The notes under the pieces are model-generated. The model was not told the origin of the DNA, ran no database searches, and worked only from the letters and a program-made list of their open reading frames with translations. From an uncultured Chlorobiaceae bacterium (lineage in GTDB: Bacteria; Bacteroidota; Chlorobiia; Chlorobiales; Chlorobiaceae): a stretch of 64,000 nt of DNA. Shown here piece after piece: positions 19,467-30,300 of this stretch; position 1 is the first letter of the stretch, and each line of letters begins with the position of its first letter. The translations under genes and the position numbers were made by a program. Where the stretch lies: assembly GCA_903994635.1 (NCBI GenBank), contig CAJEXQ010000006.1:37700-101699 (forward strand), given 5' to 3'.

Positions 19467-20096
19467 TTGAATGCAAAAGAGAGGCAAATCCGGGGCTACA
19501 TCATGACAGGGCTACGAGAAGTAAAAAAACAGCTTCGGCCAGGAATGGCGTACAGGCGATCGGATCTGCAGCAATGGTCAAACGCTGTTGATCGCCACAT
19601 CAGGCAACTGCAAAATGATGGGACACTCCGCAAGTTCTCAATGGGTCTGTACTACCGCCCCAAGCAGACCGTTTTTGGTGAAGTACCCGTTGACGATAAA
19701 ACGTTGGTACAGGCTTTTCTCAAAGATCACCGATTTCTGTTGACATCTCCCAACGCCTATAACTCTTTGGGGGTTGGTACAACGCAACTGTACAACAAAA
19801 CGGTTGTTTACAACCACAAAAGGCACGGCAAGTTCAAATTAGGCGAACGCACGTTCGACTTTCGAAAAAAAGCTTTTTTCCCCCTGAAACCCTTCCCTGA
19901 ATTTTTGTTGGTTGATCTTGTCAACAACATCAAAGAGCTGGCTGAAGACGAAGAGCTGGTGCTCTCTCATGTCAAAGAAAAAGCGCACTCCATGGATAAA
20001 ATAAAACTTGCCAGAGCTATCCGTGAGTATGGAGGGGCAAGAGCACAAAAAATTTTTGAAACATCATCAGTAAACAATGCCAAAGTTACTGCATAA
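19467..20096 (+). CDS. AbiEi-type antitoxin (DUF6088-like)
   Basis: This protein of up to 209 aa has an N-terminal winged helix (REVKKQLRPGMAYRRSDLQQ; AVDRHIRQLQNDGTLRKFS) and the typical GLYYRPKQTVFGEVPVDD transition. The C-terminal domain contains TSPNAYNSLGVGTTQLYNK. AbiEi represses its own operon and neutralises the AbiEii nucleotidyltransferase (type IV TA). The listed start is TTG; ATG at 19503 (MTGLREVKK) is the likelier one. It overlaps the toxin start, but the toxin is broken. Confidence 0.8.
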   Translation: MNAKERQIRGYIMTGLREVKKQLRPGMAYRRSDLQQWSNAVDRHIRQLQNDGTLRKFSMGLYYRPKQTVFGEVPVDDKTLVQAFLKDHRFLLTSPNAYNSLGVGTTQLYNKTVVYNHKRHGKFKLGERTFDFRKKAFFPLKPFPEFLLVDLVNNIKELAEDEELVLSHVKEKAHSMDKIKLARAIREYGGARAQKIFETSSVNNAKVTA

Positions 20097-20400
20097 CCAC
20101 AAAGATTTCAATGCGTTGATCAGCATTGTCGCCAACAACATGTCGATTGCTCCTGCACTGGTTGAAAAAGATTATTGGATCATGCACTGCCTGTATGGAT
20201 TGCAGAAAATGAACCTGACCTTTGAGCTGAAGGGCGGCACATCGCTCTCAAAAGGGTACGGCTTTTCTGCTTCATGATAAAACTACCAGGAATCAATACC
20301 GTGAAGCGTACGAAAACACGCAAGCACTCTACTACAAAACCCAACCACAATTCGACAGCATAATTGACCGGATTCAGACAGCCTTTGCGCTGGGACTATA
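20077..20400 (+). pseudogene. AbiEii nucleotidyltransferase toxin, core deleted
   Basis: The N-terminus is intact (DFNALISIVANNMSIAPALV; EKDYWIMHCLYG; FELKGGTSLSKGYGF) but the frame stops at 20275. Downstream, 20290-20400 encodes a segment NQYREAYENTQALYYKTQPQ and FDSIIDRIQTAFALGL, which fits the C-terminal end of AbiEii proteins. The middle, with the active-site aspartates, is missing. The first AbiE copy (10876-11550) has a similar loss with a different breakpoint. Confidence 0.75.
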
Positions 20401-20588
20401 GAGACTGTCACCACCGACCATTCTGTGGCTGCATGTAATTGTGACGACGGCGTAGGCACTTTTTCAAATCGGTCAAGCTTTGACACTGGCAGCAACTGAC
20501 GCAATTGTGCCGACAGTGTCCGCACAATCTGCGGATGGGTTCGGTAGAATACTCATTAACCACCAGGAAAGCTTGTGCCCCTCCCCCA

Positions 20589-21266
20589 TCACACCTCAAG
20601 CGCTGCGCCATAGACTTTCAGCCATGCAACCTGCTTTTGATACTCAGGATAGTACTTGTCGACCTCATTCCAGAACTCCGCATTGTGTCTTTTGTGGTTG
20701 AAATGACACAACTCATGGACTATCAGGTAATCAATGACGCTTGCGGGAGCCATCATCACCTTCCAGTGGAAATTGACTTTCCGCTTTTTATCCGAGCAGG
20801 AGGCCCAACGGCTTTTTAATTCCAGCACTGCAACCTCGTCAATGGTGAGCCCCATCATGCTGGCGTATTGGTGAACACGAGGGGGGATAAACTTGTTGCC
20901 ACGTTTCCGATAAAACTCTTTGAACAGGCCGTGAAGCGTTTCTCGTGACCCATCTGGCGCATAAAAATAGCGGCCTTTGCATTCAACCTCTTTTGCCTCG
21001 CCATGGTATTGCAGATAGTAATTCCTGCCCAGATAGAGAAACGATTGCCCGTTTACCGCCTCACGCCTGGTGGCCTTTTCGTTCAGTAGCTCCCGTCTGG
21101 TCTGGTATTTGTGGATTTTATACTCATTCGCCTTGAGAATATCGTTGACGCTCTCCTCAGTGGTGTTTTCAGGCACAAGCAGAGAGATTGAGCCGTCGCG
21201 CTCAAGGTAAATGCTGGCGGTCTTCCTTTTGCTGCGCTTGACCGTTATCTTCTGTTCAAGGGTCAT
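20589..21266 (-). CDS. YgjP-like M48 metallopeptidase-domain protein
   Basis: This complete 225-aa protein contains the zinc-binding motif VHELCHFNHKRHNAEFW (HExxH with a downstream H) and the preceding block VAVLELKSRWASCSDKKRKV, both diagnostic of the YgjP/DUF45 family. It directly follows hsdR with a 4-bp overlap, a common arrangement in type I restriction operons. Its role there is not established. A second, split copy surrounds rloAB. Confidence 0.9.
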   Translation of the reverse strand: MTLEQKITVKRSKRKTASIYLERDGSISLLVPENTTEESVNDILKANEYKIHKYQTRRELLNEKATRREAVNGQSFLYLGRNYYLQYHGEAKEVECKGRYFYAPDGSRETLHGLFKEFYRKRGNKFIPPRVHQYASMMGLTIDEVAVLELKSRWASCSDKKRKVNFHWKVMMAPASVIDYLIVHELCHFNHKRHNAEFWNEVDKYYPEYQKQVAWLKVYGAALEV

Positions 21267-23326
21267 GAATTGCGAATCTCTGATTCCCGCTTTTCGGCAA
21301 GGCTGATGAGTTCAGCGGTAAGTTTTGCGGCTTTAGTTTTTATGGAATCAATCCCGCAATAGTCAAGCTCGTCACGAACATCACTCTCAAGTTGTCGACG
21401 CTCATTACATTTCTGCCAGCAATTGGGAATCAGGATGAACTCTTTGATGCGTGCATAGAGCAGCTCTGCAATGTTGGCAGCGCTGCCGATGGTATCAGGA
21501 TTTTTTGTGTCAATTCCGGCTTCCAGAACAATCAGCTCAAAAAACGGAGTGGCATGTTGATGAACAATACTCGCTTCATCCTTGCGCCCTTCACCGATAT
21601 CGGCCCGCAAATTGGCAAGTTCTGACACCATAACATCCCAATGCTCTTTGTGGGCATCAAGTATTCGCTGCAGGCGCTCATTGAACAGGGTATAGAGTGC
21701 CGGGTCTTTGTCCATATTGACTTTAATATGCCAGCGGATAGCATGTTCCATCTCTGATGCCCTGGCTTTTCCGGATCTATTGTGTGCTTCAAGAGTCTTG
21801 GGGAAATTATCCGACAAAAGCATGACCGGGGGAATCCTTGGGTTTATTCCTTGTGACTCCAGATACTTGTCGATCAGTTTCCTCACCTTTGCACCGGCCC
21901 ATTTCAGATCAAGCGTCTCATCCTTGTACCGGTCGCGCATACGCATCAAGAGGTATCCCATCCGTTTGGCCGCCACATAGTACTCCTTTGCCATCGAGGC
22001 ATTGAAGAGCAGGTCAAGACTGTCGAAGAAGGCCTTGATGCAGGTGTCGAACTGCGCTCGAAACTTTACTTCGGCCCCCAGCACCACGCAGTTCTCAACA
22101 AGCTCCCACTCCTCGTTCTCATCAACCATCTTCTGGTTTACGAATTGTTCAATCTGCTTGATGCCATAGTCCTGAAACAACTGAAGCAGGCGGCGGAACC
22201 GGGACTCAAGAACCGGAATCTCCTTGTCAAGACCTCTGAAATAGGCGCTTAAATCTGCCAGCTCTTTTTCATCGCTTTTGGTGTAGATGGCGAGCGCGGT
22301 TTTTAAATGGGATGCAACGCCGAAATAATCAACAACAATGCCATGCTCCTTGACAGAGCCGCTCTTCATCACTTTGGTTCGATTGACACGCGCAATTGCC
22401 TGCATCAAATCATGTTCGCGCAGGTTTTTATCGAGATACATCACCTGCTCAACCGGAGCATCAAAACCGGTCAGCAGGCGGTCGCAGACACAGAGAATGG
22501 CAACGCCGGATTCCGGTTTATCGTAATTGAAATCCTTTTTGAAACTCTCGACTGCATCCATGTCGGCGGCATCTCTGCGCGCCCTGGTGATGTAGCCAAG
22601 TTCATTGTTGTCTGACATGGTGACCACAGCGCACACTTTCAGGAACAGCATCTGTTTGAGCAGCTCTTCATCGCGCTCGCTTGCAGGTTTTGACAGCTCT
22701 TTGTCAATCCGCCCCCTGATTGCCTCCTCAAGCTCGTATTTGTACCGACATGCCGCCACAATTGAGGTGGCCACAACCTGCGCTTTCAAACCGTTGGGAA
22801 GCACCTCTTGCGTATAGTGCTCAATAATATCTTCGGCTATTTTTTTGATGCGATCTTTCGATTCAAGATAGGCCGTCATGGTGCCAAAGCGCTTTTGAAT
22901 TTCCTGCCGTTCCTCCTCTGAGCGTTCACGGAACATATCCTCGAACTCCTGCTTGAAGAGCTCTTTGTTGAGAATCTGGTCTTTACTGGTGCGGCCAATG
23001 TAGAGGATATCAACGGTAGCCCGGTCGGCAACCGACTCATGCATCTTGTAGGTGTCGATTGGAGTGCCAAACCGCTCGTAGGTGGTCTGCTTGTGCCGTT
23101 CGGTCAACAGTGGCGTACCGGTAAAGGTGACAAATCGCGCCTCGGTGCCGTATGTGATGAAGTTGTTGGCGTACCAGCTGATCTGAATAAAGGCTTCGTT
23201 CAAGGGTTCTCTATCCTTGTCTTTGCACTCAATAACCACAACAGGTAGACCATTGACAAAAAGCACAATATCGGGAATGATGGCGTTGCGACTCGCGCCG
23301 GGGGTATCGATGCGGAACTGATTGCT
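21263..23326 (-). pseudogene. hsdR: Type I restriction subunit HsdR, 5'-truncated and lacking the helicase motor core
   Basis: Reading starts just behind the stop of the neighbouring STAND gene with NQFRIDTPGASRNAIIPDIV and VVVIECKDKD, the PD-(D/E)XK nuclease core of HsdR. After QISWYANNFITYGTEA it jumps to RFVTFTGTPLL, which is helicase motif III. The Walker A and DEAD-box region of several hundred residues is absent, yet the frame is kept. The C-terminal half is complete (LLTGFDAPVEQVMYLDKNLR; MQAIARVNRT). The first usable start is GTG at 23266. A restriction motor cannot work without these motifs. Confidence 0.85.
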
Positions 23327-26300
23327 TCAAAATAAACCGAAGTCATCCTCTTCATCTCTGACAGACTCAACTGCTATTTGCTTACGAATGGAGTCTATAT
23401 TATTTTTTACCCATTGTCTTACATTACTGTTTTCATGTATTAGCAACATTTCAAAAGCGGCCTTATCCGATTCGAGATAGGGAACAAGCGAACCACTCCA
23501 TCCCCGGGTCCACATGTTTGCGCCAAGAGCTCTGACAACACGTTCGTCGTCGCCAAAATGCTCTAATAAGGCTACAAACAAATCAGATGGCTTTTGTTGC
23601 CCATCAGAGGGTTCCAAGATATTTACACAGTTCGCAACGAAACTAGGAGCAAATCCAGGGTATTCTTTACACCATAAAATCACAATGTCAACTGGCAACA
23701 CGGTTAAGACACTCGGCTGTTGGTTTTCAAAGTTATTTTCTCGGTCCAAGAGCTGTTGTAACCAGTATCTTGTCATTCCTTCTGCCTCAACAATAGCACT
23801 TGCAAATATTGGCCAAAGAACATTGCCATACTCACGCATTAGATCAAGTAAAAGTGGTTTGGTATAATGCCAAATATCAGAATGATTCAAACCATTCTTG
23901 CAAGAAGAGATAAGCTGGTTCGTCAATGCAATAGCAAACTCTTCATCTCGTACCTTCAACAACTTCTGAGCTAAATCATGCCATTCGTGCATATCAATTG
24001 CCGTCCCCTTCCTTTCTTCATGTAACGGCACAATGGAAACTAATAGTTTAAGTGGATTACGAAGAGTATCAATGTTCTCCTGCTTACCAAAGCAGTACAT
24101 GTAGATGATATTTAATGCTGGCCAACGTGCGTCTTCACTCATTTCCGCCAGTGACAGGCAAAATTCAGCTATAGTATCGGGGGAAATACCAGAAGTAACA
24201 CTGCCATAGCTTAATATATTTGCACTATTCGGTGAAAGAGTACCACGACAAATCAATTGCAAAAATATGTCAAGATGCTGCTTTTGAATATTCCCTGTAC
24301 GGATAAGATCGGGATAGAGAAAAATATAACGACCATCAGCCAGAATCCTGTCGACATACTTCTGCCAGACTTCGGATGAGCGTTCAAAAATTCCACGATA
24401 AATACCAAGTATAAAACTTGGATTGGCCGAATTTGCAGCCAAAAGACGCGTAAGCGATTGCTCCAGTAAGTAATCGAAATCACCAACATTCAGAGCTAAC
24501 TGATATCCAAAAGAATCGGCTTGCTTTTGATCACCATTTAAAAGCAAGTCAAGATAAGGAATTAATGCGTTCACATCATTCGCCACTTCAACACCGAATT
24601 TCTTTGCATTTTCAGATGCTATATCAATGTAATGCCCATCGGGCCCCATGTGATGCTCCAACGGAGGATCGACTACGATGATTTTTAGCTTTTCCGATAA
24701 ATCAGCATTATCAGGGCTCAGTAATTCTAGCCAACTATTAAGAGCGTCTTTGGCCTCTTCCTTCAGTCCATTTGAATCGTATTCAAAAGTATCTTTTATA
24801 CTATTTAAGGCAGCAGGCCAATAACGTCCATTAAGGGATACAATATCCTTTATCACTCCATCCAACATATTGATACGCCCCCTGTGCACATAACCTCGAA
24901 TAGAATGGCCAATAACAGATAATACTTTCTCTTTTTGAGCATCCCCTCTTTCAAAAAGGCGAAGAAGTAAATTGAATGCTTCTTGCCAATAATCATATAT
25001 TTCCTGCCAAATCTTCGGCCTCCACTCTTCAAGAGGCGCTTTAGTTCCTTGATATTCAGCTCCAACTGTTCGGGTACCACCGTAGGTACTAATTGCTTGT
25101 TCAAGTGCCTCAAGCACTACCCTATCAACATCGCATTGGTTCAAATCCAAAGCTTGGTTTAGCAAGGCAAATCGTACAGTAGGATCGGATGCCGTTCCTG
25201 ACAGATTAATGCGAAATAATTGAGCAAACATCCCAGTAGCATTATTACTGAAATTTTCGTTTTCTGCAGAGGCTAAAAGTAACAGACACCATGCAGCTTC
25301 CGAAAAAATATCAGCATGAAAACAAAGCATTTCCAGAGACCAGACTAAATTTCGTCGTGCGTCTCCAACGATAGTCGAAAGCTGTTGATGGTTTTTCTTT
25401 TCTAAGGCCTTAGACAATGCTGAAACTGTGGCTTCGGGATTCACATTTACCAAGGAGCGGAAGAGCCTAGAACCCCGAACCGACAAGATCACTTCCGCTT
25501 GGCCAAAAGGGCTTTGTACCCCACATAATTTCTCAGTCAACTGCTTTACATTTGTGTGGAAATCCATTTTCTCCACTTGTCGACAAAACCCTTCAATCAT
25601 TCCTTCCGGGATACCGTTTACAAGATCTAATTGCTTTTGTTCCCGAGAATTTGTCCACCACTGCCCCGCCAATCGAATCGCTAATGGCTTAGGAACAACT
25701 TGAGCAAACCGGCCCCGACGGTCAATCAGCCCTCTTGCCGAATAGTCCTGAACACACTTGTAAACAGTATCTAAATCGGTATTAACAAGATCTGCAATGT
25801 ATTGGAGCTGATTTTCTACTTCTTTTTCAACGCCAAAAATATCAAACAACGAACATGCCTGAAGTATTTTTAAGCGCTCTGGGTCTTCGTTCTCACTGCG
25901 CCTCCATAAAAGCTTATTTGCTAATTCATCTTCCGTAAGCTCACCAATTCTTGGATCTTCAGCTAATCGTGCCTCCGCCAACAGGACGGCCATCTGTGGA
26001 AACCCTTGAGCAAACTTGATGATTCTATCCAAATCAGACAGTTTCTCTTTATAAATAGGAGCCAGTAATTGGAGTAACTCCTCATCAGTCATCGGACTCA
26101 ACGTAAAAAAATTAGTTAAACGTGATACGGAGTCAAAATTATAATCTAAGCTCAACAAGCTGATTTTGCTGCTATCGCGTCGGACCTCTCGAACCAAACT
26201 CTCATGTAGTATATAGTCACAGTTATCTACTATCAGTATTGCCTGTAAACCGAGGTTTACCCAATTGGCCACCAAACCAGCAATTGCTGAAGCATGATTT

Positions 26301-27094
26301 GCATCGACATATACAACAAGATTTTTAATTGTTTCATTTTCTCTAAAAACTTGGAAAGCCGTTCTGGTTTTACCCAGTCCAGACAATCCGACTATACGAA
26401 AACACGATTTCGATTCGGCGATTAGCTCACCAAGAGTCTCTACTACGTGTTTTCTGCTTTTAACTGGAACAAATGGGAAACGCAATAAATCTTCATGCTC
26501 ACTCCATAGATTAAAAGTTTTTAGACCTCGCTCCATTGGCAGACCAGCCCAATGTTGAACAGAAACCACCACCGATATAAAATTATTTGACCAACCAGCT
26601 ATGTCAGATGCATCATAGATACAAATCTCACTCGTATCCGCATATAACTTTCCCTGTTCACAAAGTTTGTTCCTAATGGCGATAATGCGCTCATCTTTTT
26701 GCTTTTTATTTAACTCTTGAGTCGTAAAAAATATATACGCCCCTCCTTGAGTAAGTACTTCATCTACTTGTAGCTTTAAAATACTCGGATGATTAACCCT
26801 CCCTTTTGTCATTATTTCATTCGCATATGCTGTCGGACCCATTTCTGTTGCCTTGTTTTGAAACATGGTCAACCGATTAGGTAAATAGTCAGTATATTCT
26901 GGCCCATTATTCCAACAGATTCGGCCATCTTCACCACCATCTCCAACTCGAATATTCAGAGCAACCTCTGCTGCGCGCTGAGCAATTCCAAATTTATAAG
27001 CCTCAGCATGTAATAATTCACTTAACAGCAGTGTTAGCTGAATATCATTCAGTCGAGTAATATCTTTCGATTCGATTTTAAATGGTCGTGTCAT
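23327..27094 (-). CDS. STAND/NLR-like NTPase with N-terminal PD-(D/E)XK-like nuclease
   Basis: This complete 1,255-aa protein has three parts. Residues about 26-130 contain a nuclease-like core (GDGGEDGRICW at 51-61, then FQNKA at 78-82, i.e. D/E ... QxK). Residues about 210-460 form a P-loop NTPase with Walker A GLSGLGKT (236-243), Walker B ILIVDNCDY (286-294) and a GxP-like QGFPQMAVLLAEAR, typical of STAND ATPases. The remaining ~790 residues are alpha-helical repeat-like, the likely ligand sensor. This is the layout of Avs-type antiviral sensors with nuclease effectors, although membership of a named Avs family cannot be decided by eye. It is a single gene, flanked by restriction-gene debris. 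Confidence 0.78.
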   Translation of the reverse strand: MTRPFKIESKDITRLNDIQLTLLLSELLHAEAYKFGIAQRAAEVALNIRVGDGGEDGRICWNNGPEYTDYLPNRLTMFQNKATEMGPTAYANEIMTKGRVNHPSILKLQVDEVLTQGGAYIFFTTQELNKKQKDERIIAIRNKLCEQGKLYADTSEICIYDASDIAGWSNNFISVVVSVQHWAGLPMERGLKTFNLWSEHEDLLRFPFVPVKSRKHVVETLGELIAESKSCFRIVGLSGLGKTRTAFQVFRENETIKNLVVYVDANHASAIAGLVANWVNLGLQAILIVDNCDYILHESLVREVRRDSSKISLLSLDYNFDSVSRLTNFFTLSPMTDEELLQLLAPIYKEKLSDLDRIIKFAQGFPQMAVLLAEARLAEDPRIGELTEDELANKLLWRRSENEDPERLKILQACSLFDIFGVEKEVENQLQYIADLVNTDLDTVYKCVQDYSARGLIDRRGRFAQVVPKPLAIRLAGQWWTNSREQKQLDLVNGIPEGMIEGFCRQVEKMDFHTNVKQLTEKLCGVQSPFGQAEVILSVRGSRLFRSLVNVNPEATVSALSKALEKKNHQQLSTIVGDARRNLVWSLEMLCFHADIFSEAAWCLLLLASAENENFSNNATGMFAQLFRINLSGTASDPTVRFALLNQALDLNQCDVDRVVLEALEQAISTYGGTRTVGAEYQGTKAPLEEWRPKIWQEIYDYWQEAFNLLLRLFERGDAQKEKVLSVIGHSIRGYVHRGRINMLDGVIKDIVSLNGRYWPAALNSIKDTFEYDSNGLKEEAKDALNSWLELLSPDNADLSEKLKIIVVDPPLEHHMGPDGHYIDIASENAKKFGVEVANDVNALIPYLDLLLNGDQKQADSFGYQLALNVGDFDYLLEQSLTRLLAANSANPSFILGIYRGIFERSSEVWQKYVDRILADGRYIFLYPDLIRTGNIQKQHLDIFLQLICRGTLSPNSANILSYGSVTSGISPDTIAEFCLSLAEMSEDARWPALNIIYMYCFGKQENIDTLRNPLKLLVSIVPLHEERKGTAIDMHEWHDLAQKLLKVRDEEFAIALTNQLISSCKNGLNHSDIWHYTKPLLLDLMREYGNVLWPIFASAIVEAEGMTRYWLQQLLDRENNFENQQPSVLTVLPVDIVILWCKEYPGFAPSFVANCVNILEPSDGQQKPSDLFVALLEHFGDDERVVRALGANMWTRGWSGSLVPYLESDKAAFEMLLIHENSNVRQWVKNNIDSIRKQIAVESVRDEEDDFGLF

Positions 27095-27178
27095 AGAACA
27101 TCATTTATAAAAATTTAATGCCAATAAATTTCGTCATATTCGTACGTATTCAATTGAAAAAGTGGCAATTACAACCAT

Positions 27179-27331
27179 TTACTCCCAACTCCTATTCTTA
27201 AACCCAAGACTCGCAGCATTTTCAGAAACTACACGTTTGATCTGGTCAGAAACTCCCTCCGGAAAATCGGCACTGATTTCGACGCTGACTCTTATGTTTG
27301 CCTTGGCATCACTGGCAAGAAACTCTAAACG
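27179..27331 (-). pseudogene. C-terminal remnant, possibly of a DUF499 ATPase
   Basis: The minus strand encodes RLEFLASDAKANIRVSVEIS, ADFPEGVSDQIKRVV and SENAASLGFKNRSWE followed by a stop. The pattern of a beta strand, then P-x-G-V and a VSEN helix, then LGF resembles the ends of DUF499 ATPases that occur with DUF1156 methylases. This is a weak recognition. It lies in the 267-bp gap between the STAND gene and the res gene. Confidence 0.35.
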
Positions 27332-27361
27332 ATATTACTATTAAACGTTAGCTTTTCAACC

Positions 27362-30300
27362 TCACCCAACCCGATCAAACATCTTCCTCAAATACACAGC
27401 CCCACCATCAGGCATAAACAGCACATTCCGCTCTTCCAGATCCTCTTGCCGACACGAAACATTAATCAGGCTTTCAAATCGTGTGGCTGACAGAATAAAG
27501 GCGTTGAGTGTCAGTTTGGGGTCACCAAGCTTTGCCTGAATCACTTTGACCTCTTTGTAAAGGCCAAGTTTGGGGTCGTCAAGGTTCATCTGGCGTAACC
27601 CTTTTGGATCAATAAAGTTCAGCCACTGTTTGCCGGTAGTGTCATCCACCAGCCAGAGGAGAAAATCGGGATAGAAGTTGCCTGCAAGGGCAAATCCAAG
27701 CCCCTTGGCTTTGGTGTCGGCATTACGGAGCAGATAGAGGCTTCGCTTGCCAATAATATCCTGACCTGTTGGTGACTTGTAGAAGGCTTCAAGGTCACGA
27801 ACGAACTGGACTTCGCTTGGGGCATCAAAGGCGAGTGGCCGAATTTTTAACGGAACATTGCCGCCCAAGGCAAACAATGGATAATAGAGATGGCTGTCAA
27901 AACAGATAGCAACCATCTGGCCAGCATTCCACTGACTTGCTTCGCCAAGCTTGCCGTCACTCACGAGCATTTGAAGAGCTTCAATTTTTTTCTTGTAAGC
28001 CTCCCCTTCATCCGTGTTGTCAATCTCGAAATGATACACTTTCAGCAAAGTGTCATCATCTTCCTTGACATGCACAATGTCGTAGAACTGGCCTTCATAA
28101 GCCATTTTCAGTGATCTGTAAAAGCGGTCGGTATAATCCTGAAGGAGGCGAATGAGAATCTCTTCCTGTTTGCCGATGTCTGCGATACTCCGAATGGTCA
28201 ACTCTGCTGGCGGGATGTAAAGGGTGTACCACTCATTGTGCTTCAGGCAGAAATCCTCCAACCGCAGACGATCAAGACGCATATTGCTCCAACTGCGTTC
28301 TTGCTTGAACTTCTGAAGCGCCAGATAAATCCGGTCGAAATCAAACAGTGCCATGGTTGCGGCAGCAATCTTGCCCGTGTGGCGGCTGACCGCTTCCTGA
28401 AGAATGCTGCCGTTAGCTTTCGAGTTCATCGCTTCAATCCTGGGGTATAAATCAAGATCGATATGCGGCACTTTGATTTTTCCGGCAAACTCGGCAGGCA
28501 CTTCGTAAAGCCAGGGAAAGTGGGTGCGCTTGAATCCCAGGAGCTGGTTATCCTTGTAACCATCCTTGAGCGCAAGGGTTTTGAGCTTGCTCTTGGGGAG
28601 ATTGGAACGGGTTTTAAAGTCCAGCTCAATCATTTCATCAGTTGTGGTAACGCCCTCCTCTTTCAGGTACTCCTTGAAGGTGGCCATATACCCGGCATTT
28701 ACGCCGAAAATGTTCAACGTCTCAAGCCGTTCCAGATGGAGCCCTTTTGGCCGTTGTGCCGGTATACTGCGCTTGAGGGAGTACTCCCTGCCCTTCAACC
28801 GCACACCGCGCCCAAACAACTGGATAATTTGCGAACCCTCACCCTTGCCCATGTTGAGCAATCCCATGGTCGAAACGCGCCAACTGCTCCACCCTTCCGT
28901 GAATTTGCGTGACCCAATCAGGATATGCAACCGGCTCTCTTTGCTGTTGAGGGTTCCGAACAGTGATCCGCCAAAGTCATCAGGTTCGGTGTCGAACGAT
29001 GATAGATTTTCCGCCTCCTTGAAGAAACCTGAATCATCACCGATATTGATCAGCCCAAACGGCTCCGCGTCGCCCACTCGCAGCGCCAGCTCCCCCTTGC
29101 TGCTCTTGAGGTTAACCACCTTCAGCCGTTGCGGCGCATCACTATTGAACAATTTTCTGAGAATGTCGCTGTAAACCTCATCAGCGCTGTTCTGCATTAA
29201 CGGAGTAAAACGGTCATGAAAAATATTGCGCCCCTTTTCGTCCAGCAACCGTGCGGTATTGGTCACCAACTCGTTGATCCACCCTTTGGTTTTTGCTTCA
29301 TCGTTCAAAAATCCGGCCAGAAATTGCAACACATTGAGAATATCGGAATCTTCACCGGAAACCGTATTGCCGACAAAAATCCAGAGCGGTTTTTCAAGGT
29401 TGAAATCGGTCAGCTTCGCCCGATGTGCATTCCAGAGATATTGTTGCTGATAAAAGCTCAGCAGGCAGGCGGTAAAGTATTGGCGGGCAATATCCTCGTC
29501 CGAATAATCCCTATCTTTCAGGTTGAGAATCAGCGACTCTTTGCCATAGCCATCCTCATAGAAAAACTTGTAGGAGTAATCGAACAGGATGCTTTTGGCA
29601 TAAATTTCGCGGGTTGCCAGCGTTCGGGCCTTACGCTTTTCATCGCTGGTCAGCGCCAACTGCTGCTTTTGGGCCGCCTCCAGCTTTTTCAGGTTGGTGG
29701 TCTCAAAAAGCACTTTCGATTTCTTCTTGCGCAGCTCATCCTCTGCCTTGAACACCGTCAATCCTTTTGACACGGCCTGGCCAAAAGTAGCGGAATACTC
29801 GAACGCAAAGCCGCCACGAACAAGCGATTCACGGCGGCTCATCCAGGCACCGGCAGCCGTTCCTGTGCCACGATGCCCCTCATCAACCAGCACCAGATTA
29901 TTCCCCTCGAACGCTTCAACCGCAACCGTCTTCTCCCCCATCTCATCACCCAGCTTGTTGATGTCAATAATCTCAACCGAGCCCCGAACAACATTGCGGT
30001 TTTTGTCGAACAGCGAGCAAAAGCCAAAGCCCGAGAGCTGCAATTCTGACAGATGCTGACGTGACAACCCCTCATTGGGTGTGAGCAGAATGATCTTGTC
30101 TGGATAAACCTCGCTGTTGCCACTCTGGAAGTAATGAAGATACTGCCGGATATTGACGTGCAGCAGCAGCGTTTTGCCGCTGCCGGTAGCATTCCAGTAT
30201 GCCAGCTTGTTCAGCTCATCAGCATCAAAAGGCTGAAAGTGGTGCTCAGCCTCCTGCTCCGCATTGTAGGAGTGCAATCCGTCATTCAGCCCATCCAGCA

